Shown here in pieces: positions 38,808-46,452 of a stretch of DNA of 64,000 nucleotides. The translations under genes were made by a program, and so were the position numbers. The notes beneath the pieces were generated by a model that was not told the DNA's origin, did not search any database, and was given only the letters and a program-made list of their open reading frames with translations. The stretch is from Streptomyces sporangiiformans. Lineage in GTDB: Bacteria; Actinomycetota; Actinomycetes; Streptomycetales; Streptomycetaceae. The stretch spans positions 1 through 64,000 of the forward strand of contig NZ_VCHX02000168.1 in assembly GCF_005768555.2 (NCBI RefSeq), in the 5' to 3' direction. How positions within the stretch are numbered: the first letter of the stretch is position 1; each line of letters begins with the position of its first letter.

Positions 38808-39470
38808 ATGGCCGAGGTACCGAGTGGGTCCCCGTGGGGGTCGGAGTTCGACGACCGACGGGTCCACGCCACGCGGGCCACCCACCGGCCCGACGGACCC
38901 ATGGGTCCGCAAGGACCTCTGCACCGTCTCGCGCGGAGCGCCTGGCAGGCGGTGCTGGGGGCCGGCATCGCGGCCCTCGCACTGGGCATCGTGGCACTGG
39001 CCTGGCCGGAGGCGACGCTGCTCGCGGCGGGCGTGCTGTTCGGGCTCTATCTGCTCTTCAGCGGCGTCCTGCAGCTGGTCTCCGCCTTCGGTACGCACGC
39101 GACGGCGTCCCTGCGCGTCATGGCTTTCATCAGTGGCTCGTTGTCGATTCTGCTGGGCCTGTTCTGCTTCCGCGGGGCGATGCGGTCGATCCTGCTGCTG
39201 GCGCTGTGGATCGGCATCGGCTGGCTCTTCCGCGGCGTCACACAGATCCTGGCGGCCGCGTCCGACCCCGCCATGCCCGCCCGCGCCTGGCAGATCCTTC
39301 TCGGTGTCATCAGCTTCTTCGCCGGCGTCGTCCTGGTCGTGTCGCCCTTCGAGTCGATCGAGGTCCTGACCGTCGTCGGCGGCTGCTGGCTCCTCGCCCT
39401 GGGGATCACGGAGATCATCACGGCCGTACGCATGCGCGAACGCGCGCGATACGTCCCGCGATCCTTCTGA
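38808..39470 (+). CDS. HdeD/DUF308-family membrane protein
   Basis: A 220-residue integral membrane protein. After a ~40-residue polar N-terminus it has six TM helices in three repeated pairs. The first is AWQAVLGAGIAALALGIVALAW; the others include GVLFGLYLLFSGVLQLVSAF, VMAFISGSLSILLGLFCF, ILLLALWIGIGWLFRGV, WQILLGVISFFAGVVLVVS and VLTVVGGCWLLALGITEIITAV. This is the DUF308 repeat found in E. coli HdeD, an acid-resistance protein. Function in Streptomyces is unknown; stress induction is common for such genes. The ATG at 38808 is chosen for GGAG eight bases upstream. Confidence 0.83.
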   Translation: MAEVPSGSPWGSEFDDRRVHATRATHRPDGPMGPQGPLHRLARSAWQAVLGAGIAALALGIVALAWPEATLLAAGVLFGLYLLFSGVLQLVSAFGTHATASLRVMAFISGSLSILLGLFCFRGAMRSILLLALWIGIGWLFRGVTQILAAASDPAMPARAWQILLGVISFFAGVVLVVSPFESIEVLTVVGGCWLLALGITEIITAVRMRERARYVPRSF

Positions 39471-39737
39471 CGCCCACCACCGGGGCCTGCCGGCGACGCG
39501 CCCGGAGGCGAATCCCCCGGCATATCGGTCCCTGATCCGGCCCTCATGCCGGTCATTTCAGCCTCTTCTCCCGTTTTGCCCGGCACTGGCGCGCCCCCCG
39601 AGTGCGCCCGGGCACGCCCGATCGCGTCCAGGCGAGCTCGAAGAATGAACCATGTGGCCTGATTTACAACGAATTTCCGAGGTCGCACTACGCCGCCATG
39701 GCTGCGCCCGGAAGGTCATGACCGGTAGGCTTTCCGT

Positions 39738-40034
39738 GTGATCTTCAAGCGCATCGGAAACGGCCGGCCGTACCCCGACCACGGCCGGGAAAGCACCCGG
39801 CAGTGGGCGGACGTCGCGCCGCGCCCGGTCCGCCTCGATCAGCTCGTGACGACCAAGGGGCAGCTCGACCTCGAAACGCTGCTCGCCGAGGACTCCACGT
39901 TCTACGGCGACCTCTTCGCGCACGTGGTGAAGTGGCGGGGCGACCTGTATCTGGAGGACGGCCTGCACAGAGCCGTCCGCGCCGCGCTCCAGCAGCGCCA
40001 GGTGCTGCACGCCCGCGTCCTCGAACTCGACTGA
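39738..40034 (+). CDS. Conserved actinobacterial small protein (VapB-antitoxin-like annotation)
   Basis: A 98-residue acidic/basic balanced protein starting MIFKRIGNGRPYPDHGRES, with QLDLETLLAEDSTFYGDLFAHVVKWRGDLYLEDGLHRAVRAALQQRQVLHARVLELD. The DGLHRAVRAALQQ...LHARVLE end resembles ParB/Srx-like nucleotide-binding folds. The family is widespread and syntenic with upp in Streptomyces, where it is often labelled a VapB-type antitoxin; no toxin gene is next to it. The GTG start has TAGGCT six bases upstream and no ribosome site, so the transcript is probably leaderless. The 267 bases upstream show no other feature. Confidence 0.75.
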   Translation: MIFKRIGNGRPYPDHGRESTRQWADVAPRPVRLDQLVTTKGQLDLETLLAEDSTFYGDLFAHVVKWRGDLYLEDGLHRAVRAALQQRQVLHARVLELD

Positions 40035-40136
40035 CTGACGGGCACTCACTCCCGCGTTGACCCTTTCGGGTTGGACTGAGCGCCGGGCAATGATCATCTA
40101 GTAGGAATCATCGCCCTGGCGCACTACGCTGCGCTC

Positions 40137-40784
40137 ATGAGCATGCTGACTCCCCCTGGCATGGGCGGCAAGTACAAGATCACGGGGGACAAGTACCCAC
40201 GGATGCGCCAAAACCGGGGGCGCCGCAGGCTCGCCCTCGCGGTCGTGGCCTCCGTCGCCGTGCTCGGCCTGCTCGGCTGGGGCACGCTGCAGCTCATCGA
40301 CGTGTTCACGGGCGGCGCCAAGGCCGGCGCCGCGGACACGGCGGCGGACTGCAAGGCCTCCCCGTCCCCGTCCGCCTCCGCGACGCAACCGGTCAAGGCC
40401 CTGCCCAAGCCCGGCCAGATCACCGTCAACGTCCTCAACGCCACGCCGCGCAGCGGCCTCGCCAAGTCCACCGCGGACGAGCTCAAGAAGCGCGGCTTCA
40501 AGATCGGCGAGGTGGGCAACGCGACGAAGGAGTACGACAAGAAGGTCAAGGGCCCCGGACTGCTGCTCGGCGCCAAGGCGGCCGCCGAGACCGCGCTGCC
40601 CGTACTCGCCACCCAGCTGGCCGGCGCCGAGCTGAAGACCGACGCCCGTACGAAGCCCGCCGAGGTCGACCTCGTCCTCGGCACCGGCTTCAAGAAGCTG
40701 GCAAAGAAAGAGGACGCCGACAAGGCCCTGACCACCCTGGCCAAGCCGGCGCCGGCACCCTCACAGACGAAGAAGGGCTGCTAG
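40137..40784 (+). CDS. LytR_C-domain membrane-anchored protein
   Basis: A 215-residue protein with a short cytoplasmic basic N-terminus, one TM helix (RRLALAVVASVAVLGLLGWGTLQLI, residues ~30-53), a Ser/Pro/Ala linker, and an extracellular LytR C-terminal domain. The domain begins QITVNVLNATPRSGLAKSTADELKKRGFKIGEVGNA and ends VDLVLGTGFKKL. The domain is found at the end of LCP cell-wall ligases, but here it stands without the catalytic LCP part. A cell-envelope binding role is inferred. A second ATG is two codons in. TACGCT lies 7 bases before the first ATG, consistent with leaderless expression. Confidence 0.83.
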   Translation: MSMLTPPGMGGKYKITGDKYPRMRQNRGRRRLALAVVASVAVLGLLGWGTLQLIDVFTGGAKAGAADTAADCKASPSPSASATQPVKALPKPGQITVNVLNATPRSGLAKSTADELKKRGFKIGEVGNATKEYDKKVKGPGLLLGAKAAAETALPVLATQLAGAELKTDARTKPAEVDLVLGTGFKKLAKKEDADKALTTLAKPAPAPSQTKKGC

Positions 40785-40798
40785 GGCCTGGCGAGCCG

Positions 40799-41434
40799 CT
40801 ACTCGGCAGCCCCGTACAAACGGTCCCCCGCGTCTCCGAGGCCCGGCACGATGTAACCGTTGTCGTTGAGCCGCTGGTCGACGGACGCCGTCACGACCGT
40901 CACCGGTGTGCCCGCGAGCTCGCGCTCCATGACCTCGACACCCTCGGGGGCCGCCAGCAGCACCACGGCCGTGACGTCGTCGGCACCGCGCTTGATCAGC
41001 TCCTGGATCGCCGCGACGAGGGTGCCGCCCGTGGCGAGCATCGGGTCGAGTACGTACACCTGGCGGCCGGAGAGATCCTCGGGCATGCGCGTCGCGTACG
41101 TGGACGCCTCGAGCGTCTCCTCGTTGCGGATCATGCCCAGGAAGCCCACCTCGGCGGTCGGCAGCAGGCGCATCATGCCGTCGAGCATGCCCAGGCCCGC
41201 CCGCAGGATCGGTACGACGAGAGGGCGCGGGTGGGACAGCTTGACGCCCGTGGTCCCGGACACCGGGGTCACGATGTCGACCTGCTCGGTGCGCACGTCG
41301 CGGGTCGCCTCGTAGGCGAGCAGGGTGACCAGTTCGTCGGCGAGCCGCCGGAAGGTCGGGGAGTCGGTGCGCTGGTCGCGCAGCGTGGTGAGCTTATGAG
41401 CGACCAGGGGGTGGTCGACGACGTGGAGACGCAT
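40799..41434 (-). CDS. upp: Uracil phosphoribosyltransferase
   Basis: A 211-residue type I phosphoribosyltransferase making UMP from uracil and PRPP. All UPRT hallmarks are present: VDHPLVAHKLTTLRDQRTDSPTFRRL at the N-terminus, PILRAGLGMLDGMMRLLPTAEVGFLGMIRNEETLE, the PRPP loop VYVLDPMLATGGTLVAAI, and the uracil-binding C-terminal DQRLNDNGYIVPGLGDAGDRLYGA. Length is exactly that of the family. The ATG at 41434 has no ribosome site; GATACC nine bases upstream suggests a leaderless message. It converges with the LytR_C gene, only 14 bases separating the stops. Confidence 0.95.
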   Translation of the reverse strand: MRLHVVDHPLVAHKLTTLRDQRTDSPTFRRLADELVTLLAYEATRDVRTEQVDIVTPVSGTTGVKLSHPRPLVVPILRAGLGMLDGMMRLLPTAEVGFLGMIRNEETLEASTYATRMPEDLSGRQVYVLDPMLATGGTLVAAIQELIKRGADDVTAVVLLAAPEGVEVMERELAGTPVTVVTASVDQRLNDNGYIVPGLGDAGDRLYGAAE

Positions 41435-41573
41435 GCGCACCAGGGTATCCGGGGCCCCGGCCGCCCACACCGCCCGTGCGGGACGGGCTTCGCCCCACAC
41501 CCGGCAAACCCGACTCTGGCATCAAACCACCCGTCAGAGGGAAGGTGGGAGGGACGGACTGGGGTGGTGGTCT

Positions 41574-41933
41574 ATGGGGAACCGCGAACAGGATCTGCGA
41601 CGGGACCTGAAGACGGACGTGCCTCCCCGGCGGGGAACCGCGGGCCGGGCCACGCCTGCACAGACCGCCGCCGGACGCCCTCCGACGGAAACGGCTGCCG
41701 GAGGCCGGTCAGGCCGCTCACCGCAGCGAGCCGTCGACGGCCCTCCGTCGTCCCCGTCGCCCCCGCCGCCCCCGCCGCCCCCGCCGGAGAATGACGTCGA
41801 ACGTCGTCGGCGGCGGGCCCAGTTCCTGCGGGATCTCGCGGAGGCGCGCGAACTGCGCGACCGGGTGCAGCCGCGCCGCGCCAAGGCGGCCCGGTTACGC
41901 CACGCCCTGCGCATGCGCACGTTCCGCTGGTAG
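41574..41933 (+). CDS. Small Arg/Pro-rich hypothetical protein
   Basis: A 119-residue basic protein starting MGNREQDLRRDLKTDVPPRRG. The middle is disordered with a run of nine prolines (PSPPPPPPPPPEND). The last ~50 residues form a charged helix (VERRRRRAQFLRDLAEARELRDRVQPRRAKAARLRHALRMRTFRW). It is a streptomycete-type conserved hypothetical; nucleic-acid or protein binding through the basic C-terminal helix is the most that can be inferred. A GGTGG-like site precedes the ATG. The reverse strand frame is proline-rich shadow. Confidence 0.6.
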   Translation: MGNREQDLRRDLKTDVPPRRGTAGRATPAQTAAGRPPTETAAGGRSGRSPQRAVDGPPSSPSPPPPPPPPPENDVERRRRRAQFLRDLAEARELRDRVQPRRAKAARLRHALRMRTFRW

Positions 41934-42256
41934 CGGGGCCTGCGCCGAACGGCCACTGGAGGGGCGTAGGGGCCGGTGCCGGACAGCCGTGTGCGCGGCG
42001 GAGCCGTCCTCGGCGTACGATCCCGCTGATGGCGGGCGCCGAGCGCCCTGGTGAGGTACTACGGCGACGTGACACACATCCCCGCTCGTGCGGGTTGTGA
42101 GGACGCGAGCGGGACACAGCGAGCCGAAGACCTCTCCTGAACGCTCTGTTTCTGCCACGATTCCGAGTGGGCGGGGCTCGGAGCAGCCCTCCCCGCCCGC
42201 AACCTCCGCCGGGGGGACCCCCAACCGGCACGCCTATGACCAGTGGGAGAGTCACG
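41934..42256 (+). promoter_or_regulatory. Leader/promoter region of the tadA pair with a long hairpin
   Basis: No gene fits in these 320 bases. TACGAT near 42018 is a good -10 candidate, which would leave a ~220-base 5' UTR. Within it CCCGCTCG (42081-42088) and CGAGCGGG (42106-42113) form an 8-bp stem with a 17-base loop. Whether the leader regulates the downstream genes is unknown. Confidence 0.4.
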
Positions 42257-42799
42257 GTGTACTTCGCCGCACTGCTCGCGCGCACCGAAGACGGGTGGGA
42301 AGCGAGCGACACAGAGCTCGACGATGTGGAGACCCTGTCGGATCTGGCCGACCTGGCCCGCGAGGCCTCGGCCGACGAGGACACGGTTCTCGTACTCATC
42401 GAGCAGGAGGACGCGTGGTTCGGCGTCGTCCGCGTGGACGGCGAGGAGGACCCTCGTATCTACGTCTCGGACGCCGCTGCCGCTGCCCGCAGCTCGTATG
42501 GCGAGATCCTGCTCACGGACGAACTGCTCGGAAGGGAGCCCGACGACGACGTCGCCGACCTGGACTCCCTCGACCTCGACGGCACGGAGGACGGTGAACC
42601 CGAGAACGACGACGCCGACGACGAGGACGGCGGCGCCACCGCGGGCGACGCCGTGCCGTCCGGACCCATCGGAGACCGCGAGGTTCTCGTCGACCTCGGC
42701 GTGACCGAGAAGGAACTGCTGGCCCTGGACAGCACCGACGCGCTCAATGAGATCGCCGAGGTCCTGGGCGCGGCGGAGGTCCTGGAGACCGTCCGCTGA
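42257..42799 (+). CDS. tRNA adenosine deaminase-associated protein
   Basis: A 180-residue acidic protein, the conserved actinobacterial partner found just before tadA. It begins VYFAALLARTEDGWEASDTELDDVETLSDLADLAREAS and has VLVLIEQEDAWFGVVRVDGEEDPRIYVSDAAAAARSSYGE. An Asp/Glu-rich linker (DLDGTEDGEPENDDADDEDGG) is followed by a C-terminal helical part DREVLVDLGVTEKELLALDSTDALNEIAEVLGA. The GTG at 42257 has GGGAGA six bases upstream and is preferred to the ATG at 42236. Its stop overlaps the probable CTG start of tadA. Its role in the deaminase reaction is not established. Confidence 0.83.
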   Translation: MYFAALLARTEDGWEASDTELDDVETLSDLADLAREASADEDTVLVLIEQEDAWFGVVRVDGEEDPRIYVSDAAAAARSSYGEILLTDELLGREPDDDVADLDSLDLDGTEDGEPENDDADDEDGGATAGDAVPSGPIGDREVLVDLGVTEKELLALDSTDALNEIAEVLGAAEVLETVR

Positions 42800-43278
42800 G
42801 CACTCAGGAACAGCGGGATCCCGTACGCGACCGCTGGCGGGCGGCGATGCGGCTCGCCCTGGACGAGGCCTCACTGGCCGTCCGGGGCGGGGACGTCCCC
42901 GTCGGCGCCGTCATGCTGTCCCCGGACGGGACGACGGCGCTCGCCACGGGCCACAACGAACGCGAGGCGACCGGCGATCCCACGGCGCACGCCGAGGTGC
43001 TCGCCCTGCGCCGGGCCGCCGCGGAACTCGGATCGTGGCGGCTCACGGGGTGCACACTCGTCGTCACGCTGGAGCCCTGCACGATGTGTGCGGGCGCGAT
43101 CGTGCAGTCGCGCGTGGACCGCCTCGTCTACGGCGCCCGCGACGAGAAAGCCGGCGCGGCGGGTTCCCTCTGGGACGTCGTACGCGACCGGCGCCTCAAC
43201 CACCGCCCCGAAGTGATCGGCGGCGTACTCGACGAGGAGTGCGCCCGGTTGCTCACGGACTTCTTCCAGAGCCGCTGA
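42796..43278 (+). CDS. tadA: tRNA-specific adenosine deaminase (TadA)
   Basis: A deaminase converting A34 to inosine in tRNA-Arg(ACG). Zinc and catalytic residues: PTAHAEVLALRRAA (His ligand, Glu proton shuttle) and LEPCTMCAGAIVQSRVDRLVYGA (two Cys ligands). The C-terminal DEECARLLTDFFQSR is normal. The start is odd. From the in-frame stop at 42748 to the ATG at 42847 the only start-like codon is CTG at 42796. It overlaps the preceding stop and has GGAG eight bases upstream. Starting there gives 160 residues and keeps RDRWRAAMRLALDEA, matching the family's first helix; starting at 42847 would cut it. Confidence 0.88.
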   Translation: MSTQEQRDPVRDRWRAAMRLALDEASLAVRGGDVPVGAVMLSPDGTTALATGHNEREATGDPTAHAEVLALRRAAAELGSWRLTGCTLVVTLEPCTMCAGAIVQSRVDRLVYGARDEKAGAAGSLWDVVRDRRLNHRPEVIGGVLDEECARLLTDFFQSR

Positions 43279-43384
43279 ACCGCAGACCGCCGAACCACGA
43301 CGGCGGAGGTGGGCCTCTGACCGCTGAACCGTCGGCCGAATACGGATTTCAGACCACGGCCCATCGTGGGCTAGGATCTCTCCC

Positions 43385-43469
43385 GGTAGCGTGTCCGAGC
43401 GGCCGAAGGAGCTCGCCTCGAAAGCGAGTGTGGCGCAAGTCACCGAGGGTTCAAATCCCTCCGCTACCG
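43385..43469 (+). tRNA. tRNA-Ser (anticodon CGA)
   Basis: The acceptor stem is GGTAGCG (43385-43391) with CGCTACC (43462-43468), discriminator G. The anticodon stem is CTCGC/GCGAG around loop CTCGAAA, anticodon CGA at 43419-43421. A long class-II variable arm (GTGTGGCGCAAGTCACC region) identifies serine. The T arm has GAGGG/CCCTC-type pairing around TTCAAAT. CCA is not encoded. It decodes UCG. Confidence 0.95.
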
Positions 43470-43474
43470 CTTCA

Positions 43475-43504
43475 GAAGGGCCCCGTCGACAGACGGGGCC
43501 CTTC
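43475..43504 (+). terminator. Terminator of the tRNA-Ser gene
   Basis: GAAGGGCCCCGTC (43475-43487), loop GACA, and the exact complement at 43492-43504 make a 13-bp stem starting five bases after the tRNA. Confidence 0.9.
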
Positions 43505-43625
43505 ATGCGTTCCCCTCGGCGACCGGGCCGTCGCTCACAGGATCGATGGGGGCACAAGTGGCCGAGATACACTCACCGCCGGCAACAGGATCCCAGTAGG
43601 CACAGCAGGCACAGGGGAGGCCGCG

Positions 43626-43805
43626 GTGGCGGTGAATTCGAAGAAGATCGCCATGTATGCGCTCGTGGTCTTCGTGCTCTACGTGATCATCACCGACCCG
43701 CAACAGGCCGCCGACTACGTGCAGATAGGGTTCGAGGGCGTTTCGAACGCCGCCCAAGCCGTCGGTGACTTCATGACGTGGGTCGCCGACGGGGCCCCGA
43801 ACTGA
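43626..43805 (+). CDS. Small single-pass membrane protein
   Basis: A 59-residue protein: VAVNSKKIAMYALVVFVLYVIITDP gives a short basic head and one TM helix. It is followed by an amphipathic tail (AADYVQIGFEGVSNAAQAVGDFMTWVADG). It is conserved beside tRNA-Ser and sigF in streptomycetes but has no known role. The GTG start has GGGGAGG six bases upstream. It lies 25-30 bases before the Dabb gene and probably shares its transcript. Confidence 0.75.
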   Translation: MAVNSKKIAMYALVVFVLYVIITDPQQAADYVQIGFEGVSNAAQAVGDFMTWVADGAPN

Positions 43806-43836
43806 TCGGCGGCCACCACACCTCCTGGGAGTGCCC

Positions 43837-44130
43837 GTGATCCGCCACCTGGTCCTCTTCAAGCTCAACGAGGGCGTCGAGCGCGACGACCCGCGGGTCG
43901 TCGAGGGGGTCGCGGCCTTCCGGGCGCTGGGCGGACAGATCCCGGAGCTGAAGTTCTGGGAGTGCGACTGGAACATCACCGACCGCCCCATCGCGTACGA
44001 CTTCGCCATCAACTCGGCGGTGGAGGACACGGACGCGCTGAAGCGCTACCTCGAGCACCCCGCACATCAGGCCGGCGTCGTGCTGTGGCGCGAATTCGCC
44101 ACGTGGGTGATCGCCGACTACGAGTTCTGA
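43837..44130 (+). CDS. Dabb-domain (stress-responsive dimeric alpha-beta barrel) protein
   Basis: A 97-residue ferredoxin-like dimeric alpha/beta-barrel protein: MIRHLVLFKLNEGVERDDPRVVEGVAAFRAL, then LKFWECDWNITDRPIAYDFAINSAVEDTDALKRYLEHPAHQAGVVLWREFATWVIADYEF. The HPAHQ motif and the N-terminal HLVLFKL strand are family hallmarks. Relatives include plant stress proteins and polyketide cyclase-like enzymes; no substrate can be assigned. The GTG at 43837 is preferred to the one at 43831 because GGGAG lies just upstream. Confidence 0.83.
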   Translation: MIRHLVLFKLNEGVERDDPRVVEGVAAFRALGGQIPELKFWECDWNITDRPIAYDFAINSAVEDTDALKRYLEHPAHQAGVVLWREFATWVIADYEF

Positions 44131-44277
44131 GCCGCGCGGAGCCGCGCTGCCCCTTATGCCCACACTTGTCACCAACACGAGTCTTTGCGGTGCTTGCACA
44201 CAGTGCACATGTCTTGTGATGCTATGACCGCTTTTGACGGATGAGTTGACGGATGGGTTGCTCATGAAGAGGTGGCG

Positions 44278-45279
44278 TTGACCGTGTCGGCCAGTACTGC
44301 GCCGCCCAAGGAAGAGGCCCCGGCGCCCACCTCGGCCCCGGCGCCCACTCCCGCCCCCGCCACCGCCACTGCCCCTCATCCCGCACGAGCCCCAAGTCCC
44401 GCCGTCACCCCAGGCTCCACTGCTGCCCCAAATCCCGCCGCCACCCCGAGTCCCGCCGCCGCTCCAGGCCCCGCTGCCGCACCAGAGCCCGCTCCCGCCC
44501 CATCCCCCGAGAAGCGGCGCAGTGCCGACACCCGGGCGCTCACGCAGGTGCTCTTCGCCGAGCTGAAGCACCTGCAGCGGGGGACCCCCGAGCACGATCG
44601 CGTGCGCAGCGCGCTCATCGAGGCCAACCTGCCGCTCGTGCGGTACGCGGCCGCCCGCTTCCGCAGCCGCAACGAGCCCATGGAGGACATCGTCCAGGTC
44701 GGCACGATCGGCCTGATCAACGCGATCGACCGCTTCGACCCCGACCGGGGCGTCCAGTTCCCCACCTTCGCGATGCCGACCGTCGTCGGCGAGATCAAGC
44801 GGTACTTCCGCGACAACGTCCGCACCGTCCACGTACCGCGCCGCCTGCACGAACTGTGGGTGCAGGTGAACGGCGCGACCGAGGACCTCACGACGGCCTT
44901 CGGGCGCTCGCCCACCACCGCCGAGATCGCCGAACGGCTGCGGATCACCGAGGAGGAGGTCCTGGCCTGCATCGAGGCCGGACGCTCGTACCACGCGACA
45001 TCCCTGGAAGCGGCCCAGGAGGGCGACGGGATGCCGGGCCTGCTCGACCGGCTCGGCTACGAGGATCCGGCGCTGGACGGCGTCGAGCACCGCGACCTCG
45101 TACGCCACCTCCTCGTCCAGCTCCCCGAGCGAGAACAGCGCATCCTTCTCCTGCGCTACTACAGCAATCTGACGCAGTCACAGATCAGCGCCGAGCTGGG
45201 TGTCTCGCAGATGCATGTGTCAAGGCTGCTCGCCAGGAGTTTCGCCCGGCTTCGATCCGCAAACAGGATCGAGGCGTAA
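44278..45279 (+). CDS. sigF: RNA polymerase sigma factor SigF (SigB/F/G family)
   Basis: A ~333-residue group 3 sigma factor, orthologous by sequence and synteny to S. coelicolor SigF, a late-sporulation sigma. After a ~80-residue Pro/Ala-rich leader of APAPT-type repeats come region 2 (NLPLVRYAAARFRSRNEPMEDIVQVGTIGLINAIDRFDPDRGVQFPTFAMPTVVGEIKRYFRD), region 3 (RRLHELWVQV...GRSPTTAEIAERLRITEEEV) and region 4 (LLLRYYSNLTQSQISAELGVSQMHVSRLLARSFARLR). The TTG at 44278 has GAGG at good spacing; a GTG at 44272 also exists. Control is probably by an anti-sigma/antagonist switch not encoded here. It shares 77 identical bases with the next gene. Confidence 0.88.
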   Translation: MTVSASTAPPKEEAPAPTSAPAPTPAPATATAPHPARAPSPAVTPGSTAAPNPAATPSPAAAPGPAAAPEPAPAPSPEKRRSADTRALTQVLFAELKHLQRGTPEHDRVRSALIEANLPLVRYAAARFRSRNEPMEDIVQVGTIGLINAIDRFDPDRGVQFPTFAMPTVVGEIKRYFRDNVRTVHVPRRLHELWVQVNGATEDLTTAFGRSPTTAEIAERLRITEEEVLACIEAGRSYHATSLEAAQEGDGMPGLLDRLGYEDPALDGVEHRDLVRHLLVQLPEREQRILLLRYYSNLTQSQISAELGVSQMHVSRLLARSFARLRSANRIEA

Positions 45280-45378
45280 CTCGCGAGAGCGAATCGCTCG
45301 TAAGGCAATTTCCCGACAGTTCTGGGCTGAAAAACTGCCAGACCCTTCTTTTCCAGGGCCGATCCACCCTATGTGTGT

Positions 45379-45413
45379 CGACATGTCACTACAGCGTGTT
45401 GCCGACATGTGAC
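45379..45413 (+). promoter_or_regulatory. Paired CGACATGT boxes before sigN
   Basis: CGACATGTCAC at 45379 and CGACATGTGAC at 45403 are near-identical and start exactly 24 bases apart. A further ACATGT lies at 44207 before sigF. They could bind a developmental regulator in direct orientation; there is no further support. Confidence 0.35.
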
Positions 45414-45429
45414 ATTCTTCCGGAAGCGC

Positions 45430-45455
45430 GTTTGCCGCAGCTCTGCCTCCGGTAT
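45430..45455 (+). promoter_or_regulatory. Candidate SigB-family promoter of sigN
   Basis: GTTT (45430-45433) and CGGTAT (45450-45455) are separated by 16 bases, resembling the GTTT-N14-16-GGGTAT promoters read by SigB/SigF/SigN-type factors. It lies ~70 bases upstream of the start codon and would allow autoregulation. Inferred from pattern only. Confidence 0.45.
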
Positions 45456-45523
45456 TCAGGTGGAGGCTGCGTTCCTTCGACGGGAGCGTCCGCCGCGTCC
45501 GTCCGCGACCCAAAGGGGGTGGC

Positions 45524-46414
45524 ATGTCCGCAGACCAGGGCAGCTCGAAGGTGCTCACGCTCACAAAGAGCGAGTCCGCGCCCGACGTGCTTCACAGCGT
45601 CGATGTCCCGGCCCTTCCGGCTCCGGAAGCCCCGGCCCTCTCGACTTCGGAAGCCATCGACACCCGCACCCTGTCCCGCTCCCTGTTCCTGCGGCTCGCC
45701 GCACTCGACGAGAACAGCCCGGAGCGCGCCTACGTTCGGGACACCCTCATCGAACTCAACCTCCCGCTCGTGCGCTACGCGGCCGCCCGCTTCCGCAGCC
45801 GCAACGAGCCCATGGAGGACATCGTCCAGGTCGGCACGATCGGCCTGATCAAGGCGATCGACCGCTTCGACTGCGAACGGGGCGTGGAGTTCCCGACGTT
45901 CGCGATGCCGACGGTCGTGGGCGAGATCAAGCGCTTCTTCCGGGACACCTCGTGGTCGGTCCGGGTCCCGCGGCGCCTCCAGGAGCTGCGGCTGGCCCTC
46001 ACCAAGGCCAGCGACGACCTCTCCCAGAAGCTGGACCGCTCCCCGACGGTGACCGAACTCGCCACCGTGCTGGGCGTGTCCGAGGAGGACGTGGTCGACG
46101 GCCTGGCGGTCGGCAACGCGTACACGGCGTCCTCGCTGGACTCCCCGGCCCCCGAGGACGACGGCGGCGAGGGCTCCCTGGCCGACCGCCTCGGCTACGA
46201 GGACATGGCCCTCGAAGGCGTCGAGTACCGGGAGTCCCTGAAGCCCCTCCTCGCCAAGCTCCCGCCCCGAGAGCGACAGATCATCATGCTCCGCTTCTTC
46301 GCGAACATGACCCAGTCGCAGATCGGCGAGGAGGTCGGCATCTCGCAGATGCACGTGTCCCGGCTGCTGACGCGGACGCTGGCGCAGCTGCGGGAAGGAC
46401 TCATCTCGGACTGA
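45524..46414 (+). CDS. sigN: RNA polymerase sigma factor of the SigB/F/G family, probable SigN
   Basis: A 296-residue paralogue of SigF immediately downstream of it, in the position of S. coelicolor sigN. Region 2 reads NLPLVRYAAARFRSRNEPMEDIVQVGTIGLIKAIDRFDCERGVEFPTFAMPTVVGEIKRFFRD. Region 3 has RRLQELRLALTKASDDLSQKLDRSPTVTELATVLGVSEEDV. Region 4 is REQIIMLRFFANMTQ-like, with SQIGEEVGISQMHVSRLLTRTLAQLR. The N-terminal ~45 residues are unrelated to those of SigF and lack the long Pro/Ala leader. AAGGGGG precedes the ATG. SigN acts in sporulation and the subapical stem of aerial hyphae in S. coelicolor; that function is assumed by homology. Confidence 0.83.
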   Translation: MSADQGSSKVLTLTKSESAPDVLHSVDVPALPAPEAPALSTSEAIDTRTLSRSLFLRLAALDENSPERAYVRDTLIELNLPLVRYAAARFRSRNEPMEDIVQVGTIGLIKAIDRFDCERGVEFPTFAMPTVVGEIKRFFRDTSWSVRVPRRLQELRLALTKASDDLSQKLDRSPTVTELATVLGVSEEDVVDGLAVGNAYTASSLDSPAPEDDGGEGSLADRLGYEDMALEGVEYRESLKPLLAKLPPRERQIIMLRFFANMTQSQIGEEVGISQMHVSRLLTRTLAQLREGLISD

Positions 46415-46452
46415 GGGTTCATAATTGACGGGTCGTCAGCCACACTGGCGCG

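Noticed and set aside
39738..40034. Toxin-antitoxin module
   Set aside because: The small protein is sometimes labelled VapB-like, but no PIN-domain toxin or other small gene is next to it.
44341..44516. Pro/Ala-rich repeats at the sigF 5' end as an independent repeat element
   Set aside because: They are in frame and form the disordered leader of the sigma factor; such leaders are common in SigF orthologues.
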